Assembly: GCF_023715615.1 (NCBI RefSeq)
Contig: NZ_JAMBOM010000001.1
Location: 682,001 to 746,000 of the forward strand
DNA length: 64,000 bases
Source: Sporosarcina aquimarina
GTDB lineage: Bacteria > Bacillota > Bacilli > Bacillales_A > Planococcaceae
Direction of reading: 5' to 3'
Made by a program: the position numbers and the translations under genes. Under the pieces are notes generated by a model, which worked only from the letters and a program-made list of their open reading frames with translations, was not told the origin of the DNA and did no database searches. Below, one piece after another: positions 18,566 through 28,000 of the stretch; position 1 is the stretch's first letter; every line of letters begins with the position of its first letter.

Positions 18566-18826
18566 GTGGAGAGTCTAGCAACTAAATTAGTGATGGCGTT
18601 GTTCATCCCAGGAGTTCTAGTCGTGTTTTTCACGCGGGTTACGTTCCATCAACTAGTCGGTTTGGTGCTAACGATTGCGCTAATCGCCGCCTCTGTGTAT
18701 GCAGGCTATACGCATAACTGGTTGCTGTACGTGGCAGATGCGTTGTCGTTGACGGTCGGATTTTGGATTGCGAATCGAATGGTCGCAAATTCCCACCGTC
18801 AGTCCAATGAAAATCTGCATGAATAA
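18566..18826 (+). CDS. csbA: CsbA-like small membrane protein (DUF2198)
   Basis: An 86-residue protein with two to three membrane helices and a hydrophilic tail. The LVVFFTRVTFHQLVGLVLT segment is characteristic of CsbA, a sigma-B-controlled protein of unknown role in B. subtilis. The start is GTG at 18566 behind AAGGAGG. It follows minJ by 24 nt. In B. subtilis csbA precedes uvrBA; here the next genes are azlDC on the other strand, so synteny breaks at this point. Confidence 0.85.
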   Translation: MESLATKLVMALFIPGVLVVFFTRVTFHQLVGLVLTIALIAASVYAGYTHNWLLYVADALSLTVGFWIANRMVANSHRQSNENLHE

Positions 18827-18827
18827 C

Positions 18828-18860
18828 GAAAAAGCCTTGCACATGGTGTAAGGCTTTTTC
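18828..18860. terminator. Bidirectional terminator between csbA and azlD
   Basis: A 15-bp stem (GAAAAAGCCTTGCAC / GTGTAAGGCTTTTTC, one wobble) with a 3-nt loop carries A-runs and T-runs on both sides. It can therefore serve the convergent genes in both directions. Confidence 0.88.
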
Positions 18861-18920
18861 ATTTCTTCTATTCTACAAGTATGAGAAACGAAATTTATGG
18901 GTATGATAGGTTTAAAGGGA

Positions 18921-19229
18921 TTACATGAACAAACTGTAGAATGCGAGAACTCCAATTGTTCCAAGGACAACGGTCATCAGTCCGAAACCAAAGATTGCAA
19001 TGAGAAATGCAGTTACAGCCCCTATCAACCCGAAAAGAAAGTTGCCTTCCTGTACATAGAATACTGCTGGGAAAATGAGTGCACCAAGCACAGCAAATGG
19101 GATGTTGCTTAAAATTCCAGTGACGAGTGGCGGTAACTTTCTCCCATCGAGGACTGTGAGTGGGATCATACGTGGAATGTACGTCACAAGCGCCATTCCG
19201 AACAACATCCACCAATAGGTTGGACCCAT
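18921..19229 (-). CDS. azlD: AzlD family branched-chain amino acid export subunit
   Basis: A 102-residue, four-helix membrane protein of the AzlD family. It begins with the typical WWMLFGMALVTYIPRMIPL motif. It works with AzlC to export branched-chain amino acids; in B. subtilis mutants, derepressed azlCD gives 4-azaleucine resistance. The start overlaps the azlC stop by one base (TGATG), so the two subunits are translationally coupled. Confidence 0.92.
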   Translation of the reverse strand: MGPTYWWMLFGMALVTYIPRMIPLTVLDGRKLPPLVTGILSNIPFAVLGALIFPAVFYVQEGNFLFGLIGAVTAFLIAIFGFGLMTVVLGTIGVLAFYSLFM

Positions 19230-19951
19230 CAGCTCTCCTCCTTTTCAACAGCTGGAATTGGGGCTAGTCCGTATTTTGCATAAAGCAGTTCGATAATTAT
19301 CGATGATAGTAATGTAGACGCAAGAATTGCCCACCCAGTGGATAATAATTCGGTATAATAAAAGAAGCAATGTAAGAGTGCAGCAAGACTCGCGAGTAAA
19401 ATAACTTTCCGGTTGCCTTTCATCGATGGGACAAGTAATGCGATGAAGAGGGCATAGAGCGCGATGGACATGGCAGCTTGAAGAAATAGCGGTAAGTTGG
19501 CGCCAATGACATGCCCTAAAGCCGTGAAAATTACCCAGCTTCCATAAGCAATGGTGATGACGCCAAACGCGTGGGCACTCGATACTTTGTCTTGTTTACT
19601 CGTCGCGATGACGGAAAAGGTTTCATCTGTCACCCCGAATGCGTATGCAGCTTTGATGGGCTTTGGTGCAGGTTGCATCTTTTCATTCAGCGAAGCCGTC
19701 ATAAGGAAGTGACGGATGTTGACGATGAATGTATTCATGACAATTAATAATGGATCGACGCCAGCAGTTACCAAGCTGAGCGATATGTATTGTGATGCGC
19801 CTGCAAAGACGAAAATGCTCATCGCGGTCGCTTCGAACAGCGAAAGACCGGTCGATTTGGCAAGGAGCCCAAATGTAAGCGCGACTGGGAAATACCCGAT
19901 GGCTATGCTGAGACCGGCGCGAAGTCCGTTGTTAAATTCACTGCGTTCCAT
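19229..19951 (-). CDS. azlC: AzlC family branched-chain amino acid exporter
   Basis: The large subunit of the exporter, 240 residues and about seven to eight helices. The AzlC signature region FGLLAKSTGLSLFEATAMS and FAGASQYISLSL is present, as is the NIRHFLMTASL motif. The start at 19951 (MERSEFNNG) has a GGGA six bases upstream. A longer frame would begin with TTG at 19981 without a better site. It forms a two-gene operon with azlD, opposite in orientation to its neighbours. No Lrp-type regulator gene adjoins it. Confidence 0.92.
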   Translation of the reverse strand: MERSEFNNGLRAGLSIAIGYFPVALTFGLLAKSTGLSLFEATAMSIFVFAGASQYISLSLVTAGVDPLLIVMNTFIVNIRHFLMTASLNEKMQPAPKPIKAAYAFGVTDETFSVIATSKQDKVSSAHAFGVITIAYGSWVIFTALGHVIGANLPLFLQAAMSIALYALFIALLVPSMKGNRKVILLASLAALLHCFFYYTELLSTGWAILASTLLSSIIIELLYAKYGLAPIPAVEKEES

Positions 19952-20070
19952 TTCACATCCCAGCTTTCTTATGAATTTCAATACTAGTGATTATACTACA
20001 ACTGCTAAAGACAACAAGACTGAATTTTTAAATGGTTTAAAAAAGGGAGAAAAGGTTGAGGTGACTCAAG

Positions 20071-20697
20071 ATGCAAGAATGGTTAAGTGTGGATAAAGTT
20101 ACTGAACTTGCAGAACATTATAGGGCATTCGGTCCGTTCATAGGCATTTTGTTGCCGTTCATCGAGTCGTTTCTGCCTTTTTTACCGTTATTTGTGTTTG
20201 TCATCGCAAATATCACCGCATACGGATTGTGGTTAGGCTTCATTTTTTCCTGGGGTGGAACAGTCGTCGGCTCCTATGTCGTATTTTTGATCATCCGAAA
20301 ATATGGTCAAAGTCGCATACTAAACTTCCTCACCAAGCATAAAAAAGTGAAAAAGCTCATTTTATGGGTGGAGAGCAATGGATTTGGTCCGTTGTTCTTG
20401 TTCATTTGTTTCCCATTTACGCCATCTGCTCTCGTAAATCTAGTGGCGGGACTGTCGAATATGAAGAAGACGTACTACTTAATGATTTTGATAGCAGGGA
20501 AGTTTGTCATGGTATTCATGATCAGTTTTGTCGGCTACGATTTGAAAGCATTGTTTACACAACCGATTCGCTCCGCCATTGTTGGTGTTGTAATTTTGCT
20601 AATGTGGCTAGCAGGTAAATATTTTGAACGACGGTTGAACAAGAAAGTAGAACGCCATGCAAGGGAGTGGAATGGACACAAACATTGGGACAAGTAA
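20071..20697 (+). CDS. yhjE: TVP38/TMEM64 (VTT domain) membrane protein, YhjE-like
   Basis: A 208-residue polytopic protein of the VTT/DedA superfamily. Two re-entrant-like helices carry ESFLPFLPLFVFVIANI and the FCFPFTP-type motif (FICFPFTPSALVN). Family members act in lipid scrambling or undecaprenyl-phosphate recycling and membrane homeostasis; the specific substrate here is unknown. GAGGTG lies 7 nt before the ATG. B. subtilis yhjE also lies near addBA, supporting the name. It ends in a strong terminator. Confidence 0.83.
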   Translation: MQEWLSVDKVTELAEHYRAFGPFIGILLPFIESFLPFLPLFVFVIANITAYGLWLGFIFSWGGTVVGSYVVFLIIRKYGQSRILNFLTKHKKVKKLILWVESNGFGPLFLFICFPFTPSALVNLVAGLSNMKKTYYLMILIAGKFVMVFMISFVGYDLKALFTQPIRSAIVGVVILLMWLAGKYFERRLNKKVERHAREWNGHKHWDK

Positions 20698-20720
20698 GAA
20701 GTATTTGTAGATAAAGATGT

Positions 20721-20748
20721 GCGCTTCGCCTTTGCGAAGCGTTTTTTT
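20721..20748 (+). terminator. Rho-independent terminator after yhjE
   Basis: CGCTTCGC / GCGAAGCG perfect stem with a 4-nt loop and seven T. Confidence 0.93.
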
Positions 20749-20796
20749 GATTAAAAGTAACTAGATTTTTGAGTACGTGCTTGGAGTTTGGTTGGG

Positions 20797-21450
20797 TGCT
20801 CATAAAAGTGGAAAAGTGATCATAACTCATGGAAAGTGCTCATAAACCTGGAAAAGTGATCATAAACTCATGGAAAGTGCTCATAAACCTGGAAAAGTGA
20901 TCATAACTCATGGAAAGTGCTCATAAACCTGGAAAAGTGATCATAACTCGTGGAAAGTGCTCATAAAAGTGGAAAAGTGATCATAACTCATGGAAAGTGC
21001 TCATAAAAGTGGAAAAGTGATCATAACTCATGGAAAGTGCTCATAAAAGTGGAAAAGTGATCATAACTCGTGGAAAGTGCTCATAAAAGTGGAAAAGTGA
21101 TCATAACTCATGGAAAGTGCTCATAAACCTGGAAAAGTGATCATAACTCATGGAAAGTGCTCATAAAAGTGGAAAAGTGATCATACCTCATGGAAAATAC
21201 TCATAAACCTGGAAAAGTGATCATACCTCGTGGAAAGTGCTCAAAAAAATGGAAAAGTGATCATAACTCATGAAAAGTGCTCATAAACCTGGAAAAGTGA
21301 TCATAACTCGTGGAAAGTGCTCATAAAAGTGGAAAAGTGATCATAACTCGTGGAAAGTGCTCATAAAAGTGGAAAAGTGATCATAACTCATGGAAAGTGC
21401 TCATAAACTTGAAAAAATGCTCATAAATCTCACCAAACGCTCATAAACTA
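20797..21450. repeat. Intergenic array 2: alternating 20-nt TGATCATAA/TGCTCATAA repeats
   Basis: About 32 near-identical units of 20 nt fill the yhjE-addB gap. A-type units read TGATCATAACTC(A/G)TGGAAAG. C-type units read TGCTCATAAA then AGTGGAAAAG or CCTGGAAAAG. They alternate almost strictly, giving a 40-nt higher-order period. The last three units (from about 21400) are degenerate and all of C type. No gene, stem-loop array or spacer-like unique sequence was seen, so this is not a CRISPR. It ends about 85 nt before the addB promoter. Confidence 0.95.
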
Positions 21451-21501
21451 CTACACAATTTTTCATCTAACAACCTTCAAGTTGTATCACTCACAAAAAT
21501 A

Positions 21502-21515
21502 CGAACGTTCATTCG
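21502..21515. promoter_or_regulatory. Possible LexA (SOS) box upstream of addBA
   Basis: CGAACGTTCATTCG matches the Bacillus LexA/DinR consensus CGAACRNRYGTTYG at 12 of 14 positions. It lies 20 nt upstream of the predicted addB -35 element. A chance match or a weak site is possible. Confidence 0.35.
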
Positions 21516-21534
21516 TTAAAAAGCCTCTCAAACT

Positions 21535-21563
21535 TTGATTCTTCTTACGAAAACAATTACAAT
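21535..21563 (+). promoter_or_regulatory. Predicted sigma-A promoter of addBA
   Basis: TTGATT (21535-21540), 17-nt spacer, TACAAT (21558-21563), about 33 nt before the addB start. Confidence 0.6.
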
Positions 21564-21596
21564 GAGGAGACTAGTAGGACAGAGAGGGGCTATCTG

Positions 21597-24500
21597 ATGA
21601 CGCTGCGATTTATAACGGGACGTTCCGGGACTGGAAAAACGTACACTATTGAGCATGAAATTGTGGAAGCACTTCGACAAGATCCTCTTGGCGCACCGAT
21701 TGTGTTAATCGTGCCAGACCAAATGTCGTATTCGTTAGAGCATAGTTTAGCGGCTCAATTCGGATTGAATGGAATGGTACGCACACAAGTACTGACATTT
21801 AAACGATTGGCTTGGCGAGTGCTACAAGAAACAGGAGGAATCACACGACGCGAAGTGGACGGATTCGGATACCGGATGCTCATTCGCAGTGTGTTGGAAG
21901 AAAATCGAGAGGACTTCAAGTTGTTCCGACAGGCAGCTGATAAACGTGGATTCACTGAGCAAGTAGAAGGGGTGTTGAAAGAGTTCAGCCGATATTGCTT
22001 GGACCACACGAGATTGGCACAGCTTCATACCGAGTTAACGGCAGTTTCTGCACCGCGTTCATTGGTAGACAAAGCAGGAGATTTATCGCTTCTATTGGAG
22101 AAAGTTGAAGAACGTCTTGGCACTTCCTACGTTGATAGTGAAGGACACTTATCGATGCTTTCCGGACAAGTTCAATTCTCTTCATATATCAAAGAAGCAG
22201 ACATTTACATAGACGGATTTGAGCTACTGACAAACCGTGAACACGAGATTATTAAAGAGTTATTGAAACATGCAAAACGAGTGACAGTAGCGCTTCCGAC
22301 AGACGGTGATGGGGAAGCAACTGCTGACCACGAGCTGTTTTTCAGTCCGATGCGCACAAAACAACTCATAACGGAACTAGCACGTGAGGTATCGGTGGAA
22401 GTGGAGCCTGAGATGCGATTGACGAAAACTCACCGATTCCGGAATCCTGATGTGATGCATTTGGAAGCCCAATTTGATAAGTATCCGGCGACACCACAAG
22501 CGAGTAGTGGAGATGTCAAAATATTAGAAGCGACGGATCGCCGTGCTGAATTACATGCAGTGGCGCGTTCGATTCGAAAACTTGTAATGTCAGGCAAACG
22601 GTATAACGAGATTGCTATTTTGTACCGCCAACCGGAAGTGTACGATGAATTGATGGAGACGATTTTTCCGCAGTACGACATTCCGGTGTTCATTAGTCAG
22701 AAAAAGCCGATGCTACACCATCCCCTCATTGAATTCACACGATCGGTACTAGAAGCGGTGACTGGAAATTGGTCATATGAAGCCATATTCCGTGCAGTGA
22801 AGACAGACTTGTTCTTCCCGCATGGAGAAGACCGTCAATTATGGCGAGAACGTGCGGATCGCTTGGAGAACTATGTGTTAGCGCATGGAATCCATGGACA
22901 CCGGTGGTTTGACGATGTTCGGTGGCGGGTGAAAAAGTATCGTGGTCTTGAATTGCATACGGAAGTTCAAACGGATGAAGAACTTGCTATGCAGGAAGAG
23001 TTGCATAGTGTACGGGACTTGATTCGCAGACCACTTGAGAAGTTCGAAAAACAGTTGAAAGTGGCAAAAAACGGCAGGCAAGTTGCGGAAGCGTTGTTTG
23101 CATTCATGGAAGAACTCCATGTGTATGATAAAATCATTGACCTTCGTGCCGAAGAAGAGCGTGCAGGACGATTGCTTGGCGCATCGGAGCATGAACAGGC
23201 TTGGAACGGATGGATCAATATTCTCGACCAGTTTGTGCTGATGTTTGGTGATGTCAAAATGGCACCAAAAGACGCAGTACGAGTACTCGATGAAGGATTC
23301 GATACACTTGAATTTTCAAGGATTCCGCCATCGCTCGATCAAGTGACCGTGATGACGATTGACCTCGCAACTTTTTTAAGTATTGATGAAATTTTTGTCA
23401 TTGGGACTAACGATGGCGTGTTGCCACAACGAATTGACAATGAAGGGCTCATATCCGATGCCGATCGACAATGGTTTGAAACGGTCGGATTTGAACTGGC
23501 CCCTTCTGCTAAATCACGTTTAATGGATGAAACGTACAAAGCGTACCGTGCGTTTACTGCAGCCTCAGAAGGATTGACGATATCCTATCCCATAGCAGAC
23601 GAAGCAGGAAAAGCGCTCATACCTTCACTATATATTCCTAGAATCGGTCAACTACTTGAAGGAATAACTACGGAAATCGTCGTTGCCGATCCGTTAGATT
23701 TAGTAGGTGATGTGGACGAATTTTCGTATGTTAGCCATCCGAGAGCTGTGTTGCCGTACGCGTCCGCTCAACTTCGTCAAGCGGAAACGGGGAGATCCTT
23801 ATCCCCCTTATGGCTGGCGGTAGTGGCATATTATGAGGACGACCCTCTCTGGGCTTCGATCCTTAGAGGTATTCAAGGAAAGAGGAAGCATGGGACCGAT
23901 ACGGAGCGGCTGACGCCAGATTTAACATCGGGTTTATATGGTGAAACGATGTCATCGAGTGTCTCGCGTGTCGAATCGTATTACAGTTGTCCGTTTCAGC
24001 ATTATGCGACATATGGTCTCGGGTTACGTGAAAGAACTGAATTCACATTGGAAGCACCTGCAATCGGAGATTTATTCCACGCGGCTCTGAAATGGGTATC
24101 GGATGACATAATGAGAACAGGAGCAACATGGGCCGGGTTAACGAAAGAGGACTGCTTCCGATTGGCGCGGGAAGCGGTAGACGGTATTGCACCGTATTTC
24201 TTCCATCGAATTTTGTTGTCGACGAACCGTCATGTTTACATTAAACGCAAACTGACACGCATTATCCAGCGGACGCTGTTTGCGCTCCGCAGCCAAGCGT
24301 CGGCGTCTAGTTTTGAGCCGATTGCAGTCGAAGTTGGATTTGGACAAGGAGAGCAAATGCCACCACTGTCCATTCCGTTAAAACGCGGTGGGCACATGAA
24401 TTTACGTGGACGGATTGACCGTGTCGATGCATCGAAAGTGAATGAGAAGACATATATCCGCATTGTCGACTACAAATCTTCTGCAAAAGCGCTAGATTTG

Positions 24501-25097
24501 ACCGAAGTGTATTATGGATTGTCGCTACAAATGCTGACATATCTGGATGTTGCACTTGAGCATGCGGACGAATGGCTAGAAGTGCAGGCAAATCCTGCTG
24601 GCATGTTGTATGTTCACGTTCACAATCCAATGGTGCGCAGTATTCAGGAGTTGACAGAGGATGCAGTTGAAGAAGAGATGCTGAAGTCATTTTCGATGAA
24701 AGGGTATGTGCTTGAGGATTTATCTGTTGTCAAAGAAATGGACAGTGACATTGAACAATCGTCCAAAATCATTCCTGCTCGTGTGAAGAAAGATGGTTCG
24801 TTCTATGCGACCTCTAAAGTGCTCGCACCAGACGATATGCACGTTCTGCGTGGGGCAGTTCGTTCTCGACATCGTCAAGCGGGTGACGCGATGCTTGCAG
24901 GGGATGCACGGGTGTATCCATATCGATTGAAAGAGCGGATGCCATGTAACTATTGTCCGTATCAAGGGGTATGCCAGTTCGACACGACCGATCCGGACGC
25001 AAAGTACCGGAATTACGCAGAACTCTCCGCGAAAGAATCGCTTGAAAAAATGAGGAAGGAGGTTAAAGGCGATGCACATACCACCGAAACCGAGTGA
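21597..25097 (+). CDS. addB: AddB, helicase-nuclease subunit
   Basis: AddB is the Chi-recognising subunit of the AddAB complex that resects double-strand breaks for RecA. The 1166-residue product has an N-terminal Walker A (GRSGTGKT) and inactivated helicase-like domains. Its C-terminal nuclease core has VDYKSS at about 957. The four cysteines that hold the 4Fe-4S cluster are visible: one in YYSCPFQ (about 798) and three in CNYCPYQGVC (about 1116-1125). GAGAGGGG precedes the ATG. The end overlaps addA by 26 nt. Length and order agree with Bacillus addBA. Confidence 0.97.
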   Translation: MTLRFITGRSGTGKTYTIEHEIVEALRQDPLGAPIVLIVPDQMSYSLEHSLAAQFGLNGMVRTQVLTFKRLAWRVLQETGGITRREVDGFGYRMLIRSVLEENREDFKLFRQAADKRGFTEQVEGVLKEFSRYCLDHTRLAQLHTELTAVSAPRSLVDKAGDLSLLLEKVEERLGTSYVDSEGHLSMLSGQVQFSSYIKEADIYIDGFELLTNREHEIIKELLKHAKRVTVALPTDGDGEATADHELFFSPMRTKQLITELAREVSVEVEPEMRLTKTHRFRNPDVMHLEAQFDKYPATPQASSGDVKILEATDRRAELHAVARSIRKLVMSGKRYNEIAILYRQPEVYDELMETIFPQYDIPVFISQKKPMLHHPLIEFTRSVLEAVTGNWSYEAIFRAVKTDLFFPHGEDRQLWRERADRLENYVLAHGIHGHRWFDDVRWRVKKYRGLELHTEVQTDEELAMQEELHSVRDLIRRPLEKFEKQLKVAKNGRQVAEALFAFMEELHVYDKIIDLRAEEERAGRLLGASEHEQAWNGWINILDQFVLMFGDVKMAPKDAVRVLDEGFDTLEFSRIPPSLDQVTVMTIDLATFLSIDEIFVIGTNDGVLPQRIDNEGLISDADRQWFETVGFELAPSAKSRLMDETYKAYRAFTAASEGLTISYPIADEAGKALIPSLYIPRIGQLLEGITTEIVVADPLDLVGDVDEFSYVSHPRAVLPYASAQLRQAETGRSLSPLWLAVVAYYEDDPLWASILRGIQGKRKHGTDTERLTPDLTSGLYGETMSSSVSRVESYYSCPFQHYATYGLGLRERTEFTLEAPAIGDLFHAALKWVSDDIMRTGATWAGLTKEDCFRLAREAVDGIAPYFFHRILLSTNRHVYIKRKLTRIIQRTLFALRSQASASSFEPIAVEVGFGQGEQMPPLSIPLKRGGHMNLRGRIDRVDASKVNEKTYIRIVDYKSSAKALDLTEVYYGLSLQMLTYLDVALEHADEWLEVQANPAGMLYVHVHNPMVRSIQELTEDAVEEEMLKSFSMKGYVLEDLSVVKEMDSDIEQSSKIIPARVKKDGSFYATSKVLAPDDMHVLRGAVRSRHRQAGDAMLAGDARVYPYRLKERMPCNYCPYQGVCQFDTTDPDAKYRNYAELSAKESLEKMRKEVKGDAHTTETE

Positions 25098-28000
25098 CGT
25101 GACGTTTACAGACGACCAATGGAAAGCAATTTACGCTTCCGGGCACGACATCCTCGTTTCCGCAGCAGCGGGATCTGGGAAAACGAAAGTACTCATCACC
25201 CGACTTATTGAAAAGGTCTTAGATGATAAAAATCCGATCAACGTGGATGAATTGCTCGTCGTGACCTTCACGAATGCTGCGGCTGCTGAAATGCGCCATC
25301 GTATGGGAACTGCGCTGGAAGAGGCGATCGCCTTGCATCCAGAATCCCCGCATTTGCGAAAACAGCTCAGTTTATTGAACAAAGCTCAAATTTCATCGAT
25401 GCACTCATTTTGTCTGAATGTCGTTCGACAATATGCGTATCTGCTAGATATTGACCCAGGATTCCGGATAGCGGATCCTACAGAAGCGGCGTTACTGCGC
25501 GACGATACGATTGCAGATGTGTTGGAAGATGCTTATAGCGCAGAGAATCCCGAAGCAGTTTATCGATTGGCGGACAGTTTCACTTCGGACAGGAATGACC
25601 AGTCATTGGAATTATTAATTGATCGACTGTATGACTATTCTCGTGTGCATCCTGATCCTGAATCATGGTTGCTGCAAATTCCGCAACAATACGAAATCGG
25701 CGAGGAAATCACGATTGATGACTTGGAATTTATAGGACCTTTGAAATCCGCTATTCAGCAGAAACTGGAAGAAGCGGCTGCACTCACAACAGATCTGCAT
25801 CGTATTGCTGATTTACCTGACGGGCCAACACCACTTATTAAGACGGCAGAAGCGGACTTGGTTTGGATCAACGAAGCCATTCGTTCAATTTCAACAAGTA
25901 CTTGGGAACAAACTCATGCGTTGTTCCAACAGTTAGTCTGGGTGAAAGCGGGAGCAGTGAAAAAAGATTCGTGTGATGAAGAACTCGCAAAGCGCGCGAA
26001 ATCCTTAAGGGATTCCGTGAAAAAGCTTGTCACTGGAATTAAAGATGCCTATTTTGTCCGGACGCCAGCGCGTTTGCTTACGGAAATCCGTTTAATGGCA
26101 CCGATGATGCATACGCTCATTGAGCTGGTCATAGAATTTGGTCATCGCTATCGCACAGTTAAATCGGAGAAAGGAATTGTCGACTTTTCCGACCTTGAGC
26201 ATTTTGCGCTAGATATTTTAACTAATCGTGAAGGTGACGTTCTTGTCCCATCTGATATTGCGATGGACTATCGTTCCAAATTCAAAGAAGTGTTAGTCGA
26301 TGAATACCAAGACACTAATTTATTGCAAGAAGCAATCGTGCAATTCGTGAAAAGTGGAACGGAGTCAGATGGCAATTTGTTCATGGTTGGGGATGTGAAG
26401 CAATCCATCTATCGCTTCCGTCTTGCAGAGCCCGGCTTATTCTTAGGGAAATACGGGCGTTTTACTGAAGACGCCATGGAACAAGGGTTGAAAATTGATT
26501 TGAACGCGAATTTCCGGAGTCGTAAGGAAGTATTGGATGCGACGAATTTCATCTTCTCACAAATCATGGGGGAGCGTGTTGGTGAAATCGAATACGATGA
26601 GGCTGCAGAGTTAAAATACGGTGCGCGTTATCCAGAGATGGAAGCGGCTGCGCATTTGACTGTCCTTTATTCTGAAGAGGAAGAGTTTGAAGATGAAACG
26701 ACGGAGGACTTAGAAAATCTGAAGAGTTCTCAGGCAGAAGCACGTTATATGGTTAAGAAAATCAAACAGTGGATGTCGGACGGACATGAAGTGTGCGATG
26801 CATTCAGTGGGGAGAAACGTCCGATCCGATACAGCGACATTGTAGTGCTTATGCGTTCGATGACGTGGTCTGCTGAAATTGCAGAGGAATTTAAGCGTGC
26901 TGAAATTCCTGTTTACGTTGAACTGTCCCGTGGCTATTTCGATGCACTTGAAGTGACGATTATGTTGAACACATTGCGGGTGATCGACAATCCTTATCAA
27001 GACATTCCGCTCGCTTCTGTGCTACGTGCGCCGTTCGTCGGTATGACGGAAAATGAGTTAGCAGAAGTGCGTCTCGCTGCGAAGAACGTCCCGTTTTATG
27101 AAGCATTGAAGACGTTTATAGCGACTAAAGGATCTGGAATGGCACCAGAAACACAGAGAAAGCTGCAACGATTCATGCTTGCTTTTGAAGAGTGGCGGAA
27201 TCTAGCACGTCGTGGATCATTATCCGAGCTTATCTGGCAAGTGTATAGGGATACGAATTACTATGAAATGGTTGGAAGTATGTCGAATGGTAAACAACGG
27301 CAAGCGAATTTGCGTGCGCTGCATGATCGAGCCATTGAATATGAGAAGACTTCATTCCGTGGACTATTCCGCTTTTTGCGATTTGTCGATAGGATGCAAC
27401 GGCGTGGTGATGATCTAGGAGCTGCACGGTATTTGAGTGAAAAGGAAAACGTTGTACGCATTATGACGATTCACTCGTCAAAAGGATTGGAGTTTCCGAA
27501 TGTGTTTGTTGCTGGGATGGGCAGACAGTTCAACAAAATGGATTTTAACGAACCCTATCTGTTTGACCAGCACTTCGGTTTGGCGGTTAAAGCGATTGAT
27601 CCGGATAAACGGATTATGTATACGTCATTGCCGTTTCTCGCGATGAAAGAACAGAAAGAGTTGGAGATGCGTTCTGAAGAAATGCGTATTTTGTATGTCG
27701 CAATGACTCGTGCAAAAGAACAGTTGGAACTGATTGCGACGGTGAAGGATATCGAAAAGTCGATAACGAAATGGCAAGATGCACAACTCGTAGAACCGGG
27801 AGATCGATTGCCAGATTACATGCGCTCCCGTGCAAATGGGTACTTAGATTGGATTGGTCCAGCGGTAGCGCGCCATGCAGATTTCATGAAGTTCGGAACG
27901 ACGCAAGGTGCTCTGGTGAAAGAACACCCTTCCAAGTGGGCTATCAATGCACTGCCGGTATCCTACTTCAGCGAGTCTTTGTCTGAGCCGGAACTCATTG

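Noticed and set aside
20797-21450. Repeat array considered as CRISPR
   Set aside because: There are no unique spacers of constant length, the units are 20 nt and directly adjoining, and no cas genes lie nearby. The same holds for the other four arrays.
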